Positions 5,495 through 9,633 of a stretch of DNA of 9,633 bases are shown piece by piece. Within the stretch, counting starts at the first letter, position 1, and each line of letters begins with the position of its first letter. The notes under the pieces are model-generated. The model did not search any database. It saw only the letters and a list, made by a program, of their open reading frames with translations, and was not told where the DNA came from. The stretch comes from Opitutales bacterium UBA2995 (GTDB taxonomy: Bacteria; Verrucomicrobiota; Verrucomicrobiia; Opitutales; UBA2995): NCBI GenBank assembly GCA_002346535.1, contig DDZZ01000060.1:76204-85836 (forward strand), in the 5' to 3' direction. The position numbers were made by a program, and so were the translations under genes.

Positions 5495-8400
5495 ATGCCT
5501 GCTTCACTCCCAACGCAAAAACCTGATTCTCAACGCTTTCAGCAATTATGGCAATTACTGGACCAGCGCATCGTGTTTCTCGATGGGGCAATGGGAACGA
5601 TGATCCAACGCCATAAACTTGGAGAGGCTGACTTCCGTGGCGATCAATTTAAGGACCACGCCGTAGACCTGAAAGGTAATAACGACCTGCTAAGCCTGAC
5701 TCGACCGGATATTATTGCGGGTATCCATCGTCAATATTTGGAGGCGGGATCGGACATCGTTGAAACCAACACATTCAGTGCTACTTCAATTGCTCAGGCC
5801 GACTATGAACTCGAATACATCGCATACGAGCTCAACAAAAAGTCAGCGGAGTTAGCTAAAAAAGCAACTGAAGAGGTCATGGAGAAAAATCCAGGCCGGA
5901 TCTGCTTTGTGGCAGGTGCCCTTGGTCCAACAAACAAAACGGCATCCATGTCACCGAATGTCAACGACCCGGGTTACCGAGCCGTATCCTACCAAGAACT
6001 CGTAAATGCTTATTACGATGCAGCGAAAGGACTCGTGGATGGAGGCGTGGACATTTTGTTGCCAGAGACAACATTTGACACCCTCAACATCAAGGCCGCT
6101 CTTTTTGCGATTGAAAAACTTCAGGCCGAATTACCAGAGCGGATACCTGTGATGATCTCTTTCACGATTACGGATGCATCGGGTCGAACCCTGTCCGGTC
6201 AAACGGTAGAAGCCTTCTGGAATTCAGTGAGGCATGCCAAGCCCATCAGTGTGGGAATTAATTGCGCACTGGGAGCCAAGGAAATGCGCCCCTACATGGA
6301 GGAGCTCTCGCGGATTGCCGATTGTTATACAAGTTGCTATCCCAATGCCGGTCTTCCCAACCCCCTTAGTGAAACGGGTTACGATGAAACACCGGAAATC
6401 ACTTCGGGTTCGCTTGAAGACTACGCCAATTCTGGATTCATCAATGTTGTGGGAGGTTGTTGCGGAACGACTCCGGAGCATATTAAAGCAATCGTAAACC
6501 GCGTATCCAGTTTTTCCCCACGCGAGCCATCCTTGATAAACCCGGCACTCCGATTGAGCGGGTTGGAAGCTCTCAATATAGAGGGTGAGGAAGCGCCCTT
6601 TATCATGGTAGGTGAGCGAACGAATGTGATGGGATCACCCCGCTTCAGAAAGCTTATTAAAAAAAACGATTTTGATACGGCTCTGGAAATAGCTAGGCAG
6701 CAGGTGAAAAACGGGGCTAATATGATCGATGTCAATTTCGATGAAGGCTTGCTCGACAGCGAGGCCTGCATGGAACGCTTCCTGAATCTACTGGCCGCCG
6801 AACCGGATATAGTACGCGTGCCCGTGATGATCGACAGCTCTAAATGGTCTGTGATCGAAACTGGACTACGCTGCATACAAGGTAAAGGCGTAGTGAATTC
6901 AATCAGCCTTAAGGAAGGTGAAGGAAAATTTCTGGAACAGGCCGCCGCTATTCAAAAATACGGAGCAGCAGTCATCGTCATGGCTTTCGACGAGGAAGGC
7001 CAAGCTGCAACGAAAGAGGATAAGGTACGGATTTGCAAACGGGCCTACGGCCTTCTGGCAGAGCAGCTGGATTTCGATCCGCAAGATATTATATTTGATC
7101 TCAACGTGCTAACAGTGGCTACCGGCATTGAGGAACACAACGCGTACGGAATCGACTTTATAGAAGCAACTCGCGAAATAAAAGTGCAATGCCCTGAAGT
7201 AAGGGTAAGTGGTGGAATTAGCAATGTTTCCTTTTCCTTCCGCGGCAACAACGTCGTTCGTGAAGCCATGCACTCAGTCTTCCTCTACCATGGCATTCGA
7301 GCCGGCTTGGATATGGGCATCGTTAATGCCGGTATGCTCGCTGTTTATGAGGAAATAGACAAAGAATTGCTGGAGTATGTGGAAGACGTCATTCTCAACC
7401 GCCGAACCGACGCAACCGAGCGTTTAGTGGATTTTGCAGAAAAGGTCAAAGGCCAGGGCCTACAAAAGGAGCTTGAGGTCCTGGAATGGCGGAATGGTTC
7501 TGTGGAGGAGCGATTGTCTCATGCCTTGGTCAAGGGAATCACAGAATTTATAGTTGAGGACACTGAAGAGGCCCGCCTTAAACACGGCCGTCCGTTAGAC
7601 GTGATCGAAGGTCCTCTGATGGACGGGATGAAAATTGTTGGCGATCTGTTTGGCGCAGGTAAAATGTTTTTACCCCAAGTCGTTAAAAGCGCAAGAGTCA
7701 TAAAAGCGGCCGTAGCCCATTTGCTTCCTTTTATGGAAGCGGAAAAGCGAGGAGGAAACGGCAAACCTCAGAACAAAATGGTCTTAGCAACCGTCAAGGG
7801 AGATGTCCACGACATCGGCAAAAACATCGTTTCTGTGGTTCTGGCATGTAACAACTACGAGGTGGTCGACCTTGGGGTAATGGTTTCCTGTGACGAAATT
7901 TTGAAAAAGGCCAAGGAAGAAGGGGCCGATCTCATAGGGTTGAGCGGATTGATTACACCTTCGCTGGATGAAATGATTCACAACGCCTCCGAAATGGAAC
8001 GTACTGGAATGAATCTGCCCTTGCTAATTGGAGGAGCAACTACAAGCAAGGCCCACACCGCGATAAAAATTGCTCCTGCTTATTCTGGTCCTGTGGAACA
8101 TGTCCTTGATGCCTCTCTCGTGGTGGGTGTGTGCAACGAACTCCTAAACCCTGAACGAAAGGATGCTCATGTCCAGCATCTCAGGGAAGACCAAGAATCA
8201 GTCCGAATAAAATTTGCCAATCGCGCATCGGAGACCGAATTCCTCAGTCTGAGTACAGCCAGAGATAAGGCAATCCAAACGGACTGGACATCTGTGAACA
8301 TACCCACTCCGGACTTAACGGGTGTACAAATACAAAATACCGTCCCATTGGAAGACATTGTCCCCTACTTTGATTGGTCACCCTTTTTCTGGGCCTGGGA

Positions 8401-9214
8401 ATTGAAAGGCTTATTTCCCAAAATTCTTTCTCATGATAAATACGGTGAGGAAGCCAATAACTTATTCCGCGACGCTCAGAAACTTCTCGAAAGAATTGTT
8501 GAAGAAAAGGCGTTTCACTGCCGTGCAGTTTACGGACTTTTTCCAGCCAATTCAAATGGAGATGATGTGGAAGTGTACGCTGATGACACAAGGGAAGTAG
8601 TACTCCACAGGTTCCATTTCCTTCGCCAACAAAAACAAAAAGACAAGGGCGATACCTACTTTTCCCTGTCCGATTTCATTGCGCCAAGGTCCAGCAGTCG
8701 TTGCGACCACCTGGGTGGATTTAACACGACTGCTGGTTTCGAAGTTGAACAATTTGCCAAATCGTTTGAAGAAAAGGGCGACGATTATTCAGCCATCATG
8801 GTGAAGGCGTTAGGAGACCGATTCGCCGAAGCTCTCACTGAAAAATTGCATAAAGAGGTTCGAGCCATTTGGGGTTACGGAAAAAAGGAAAGCCTGAACA
8901 ACGAAGAAATCATACGCGAAAAATACCGCGGAATTCGACCGGCTGCCGGCTACCCTGCTTCTCCAGACCATTCAGAGAAAGAGACACTTTGGTCCATGCT
9001 GGACATCGAAAAAAACACCGGCGTCCAACTGACAGAAAACTTTGCCATGAACCCGCCTTCCTCTGTTTCCGGTCTCTATTTTGCACATCCGGAAGCCAAA
9101 TACTTTAATGTCGGGTCGATCTGCAAAGACCAGGTTGAAGATTACAGCTTCCGAAAAGGAATTTCTGTCAATGAGGCGGAAAAATGGCTGTCGCCAATTG
9201 TTGGATACAAGTAA
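5495..9214 (+). CDS. metH: Cobalamin-dependent methionine synthase
   Basis: Cytoplasmic enzyme that transfers the methyl group of 5-methyltetrahydrofolate to homocysteine through methylcobalamin. At 1239 residues it is full length (E. coli MetH is about 1227) with all modules in order. The homocysteine domain spans about 20-340, with zinc ligands Cys257 and Cys322-Cys323 in GGCCGTTPEHI. The pterin domain (about 365-630) carries GERTNVMG, DVNFDEG and MIDSSKW. The cap (about 660-755) is followed by the B12 domain (about 760-900) with DVHDIG at 770-775, where His772 is the lower cobalt ligand, plus GLSGLI and GGATTS. The C-terminal AdoMet activation domain (about 935-1235) has RPAAGYPASPDHSEK at 1148-1162. 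The start ATG has only a weak AGG four bases upstream, but no earlier in-frame start is needed. The presence of the activation domain implies reductive reactivation by a flavodoxin-type partner encoded elsewhere. No lesion was seen. Confidence 0.98.
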   Translation: MPASLPTQKPDSQRFQQLWQLLDQRIVFLDGAMGTMIQRHKLGEADFRGDQFKDHAVDLKGNNDLLSLTRPDIIAGIHRQYLEAGSDIVETNTFSATSIAQADYELEYIAYELNKKSAELAKKATEEVMEKNPGRICFVAGALGPTNKTASMSPNVNDPGYRAVSYQELVNAYYDAAKGLVDGGVDILLPETTFDTLNIKAALFAIEKLQAELPERIPVMISFTITDASGRTLSGQTVEAFWNSVRHAKPISVGINCALGAKEMRPYMEELSRIADCYTSCYPNAGLPNPLSETGYDETPEITSGSLEDYANSGFINVVGGCCGTTPEHIKAIVNRVSSFSPREPSLINPALRLSGLEALNIEGEEAPFIMVGERTNVMGSPRFRKLIKKNDFDTALEIARQQVKNGANMIDVNFDEGLLDSEACMERFLNLLAAEPDIVRVPVMIDSSKWSVIETGLRCIQGKGVVNSISLKEGEGKFLEQAAAIQKYGAAVIVMAFDEEGQAATKEDKVRICKRAYGLLAEQLDFDPQDIIFDLNVLTVATGIEEHNAYGIDFIEATREIKVQCPEVRVSGGISNVSFSFRGNNVVREAMHSVFLYHGIRAGLDMGIVNAGMLAVYEEIDKELLEYVEDVILNRRTDATERLVDFAEKVKGQGLQKELEVLEWRNGSVEERLSHALVKGITEFIVEDTEEARLKHGRPLDVIEGPLMDGMKIVGDLFGAGKMFLPQVVKSARVIKAAVAHLLPFMEAEKRGGNGKPQNKMVLATVKGDVHDIGKNIVSVVLACNNYEVVDLGVMVSCDEILKKAKEEGADLIGLSGLITPSLDEMIHNASEMERTGMNLPLLIGGATTSKAHTAIKIAPAYSGPVEHVLDASLVVGVCNELLNPERKDAHVQHLREDQESVRIKFANRASETEFLSLSTARDKAIQTDWTSVNIPTPDLTGVQIQNTVPLEDIVPYFDWSPFFWAWELKGLFPKILSHDKYGEEANNLFRDAQKLLERIVEEKAFHCRAVYGLFPANSNGDDVEVYADDTREVVLHRFHFLRQQKQKDKGDTYFSLSDFIAPRSSSRCDHLGGFNTTAGFEVEQFAKSFEEKGDDYSAIMVKALGDRFAEALTEKLHKEVRAIWGYGKKESLNNEEIIREKYRGIRPAAGYPASPDHSEKETLWSMLDIEKNTGVQLTENFAMNPPSSVSGLYFAHPEAKYFNVGSICKDQVEDYSFRKGISVNEAEKWLSPIVGYK

Positions 9215-9218
9215 CACC

Positions 9219-9633
9219 CTACAGATCCCGCATCAAATACTGGCCAGCCTGAGCGGTTTCCTCCTGGCCCAGGCGGCCAAGCTGTTCATATCCGGCAACA
9301 ACAATGTAAAATCATAATATTCGAGAATGGGTTTAACACCTTCGAAATTGTCAACGCGATCGGATTTAAGGTACTCCAATTCCGTTCCGAAAACTACTCG
9401 GATAGATTCAGGCGCTTATAGCCCTTGGGCTATCCCATGACAGTCATCTTTCCAGGAAAAACTGTATTGGTAAATTTTTGTGACGCATTTTTCCGGGGAT
9501 TGAAACCCAGGACTCTCCGTCCGATTTGAGTGTAATTTCGATAGGCACTAGCTGAAGATTGAACTTCCGTTGAAGCTTAAATAAAAAGTTTTCCAGATCA
9601 CTATGCCCAATTAATACTTTGGTGTCCGGCCCC
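9219..9633 (-). pseudogene. 3' part of a decayed, unidentified gene, running off the window edge
   Basis: On the minus strand three open stretches join into one plausible protein. From the window edge, 9633 to 9447 reads (…)PDTKVLIGHSDLENFL … PGKMRHKNLPIQFFLER, then TGA at 9444-9446 where TGG would give a natural FLERWLSWDSPRAIS. An extra base near 9413 shifts into PESIRVVFGTELEYL … ILEYYD, and a missing base near 9310 returns to the first frame as FYIVVAGYEQLGRLG … YLMRDL, ending with TAG at 9219-9221. The two frameshifts cancel, which supports one original gene with three lesions. The 5' part is outside the window. The last 30 or so residues look helical, perhaps TPR-like; I do not recognise the family. 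It is convergent with metH, ending 4 bp after the metH stop. Confidence 0.62.

Noticed and set aside
6224..6876. Minus-strand open frames of 85 and 151 codons inside metH
   Set aside because: They are antisense shadows of a fully conserved MetH coding region.
9418..9433. Hairpin ATAGCCC-TT-GGGCTAT, possibly a terminator or a REP-like element
   Set aside because: It has no T-run, lies 200 bp from the metH stop, and falls inside the decayed reading frame as codons for DSPRAI. Probably coincidental; a genome-wide copy count would settle it.

Overview
The window is about 48% GC (my estimate by eye) and reads like the chromosome of a Gram-negative bacterium, most likely a moderate-GC Verrucomicrobiota (Opitutae/Puniceicoccales type). 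I infer this from recall of family features: the glutaredoxin with a conserved-looking C-terminal tail ending KPIRFF, and the coiled-coil membrane protein starting MNKTLLLIICDF. No phylogeny was run. It is mostly an ordinary chromosomal region with core metabolic genes; I see no CRISPR array, insertion sequence, tRNA, rRNA or phage gene.

Left part, minus strand (24-3616): a small glutaredoxin-like protein (24-374) with its own promoter and strong Shine-Dalgarno. Upstream of it lies a two-gene operon, read right to left: a six-helix membrane protein (1961-3616), then 3 bp later a membrane-anchored coiled-coil protein (482-1957). The last two helices of the first protein resemble TolQ/ExbB/MotA channel helices. 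The second has an aspartate inside its only membrane helix, as ExbD/TolR/MotB do. The pair is therefore a candidate divergent ion-driven motor or energiser, and is the least explained part of the window.

Middle (3743-5356): peptide deformylase (def, plus strand) is followed by a decayed C-terminal part of an AAA-type ATPase with a winged-helix end (about 4290-4816). This remnant overlaps the def 3' end in another frame, has an in-frame TAA, and needs a frameshift to recover its last conserved motif. Convergent to it, on the minus strand, is a gamma-class carbonic anhydrase-like left-handed beta-helix protein with its three zinc histidines (4820-5356).

Right part (5357-9633): full-length cobalamin-dependent methionine synthase metH (5495-9214) follows a 138-bp intergenic region holding a near-palindromic array of four ATATC/GATAT boxes, a probable operator. 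Convergent to metH at the window edge is the 3' end of an unidentified minus-strand gene (9219 to beyond 9633). Its reading is broken by a TGA and two compensating frameshifts, so it also looks like a pseudogene.

Functionally, metH, def and the gamma-carbonic anhydrase are independent housekeeping genes (methionine regeneration, N-terminal deformylation, bicarbonate/CO2 or related metal-hydrolase chemistry). Two multi-lesion gene remnants beside intact core genes suggest ongoing loss of accessory genes here.
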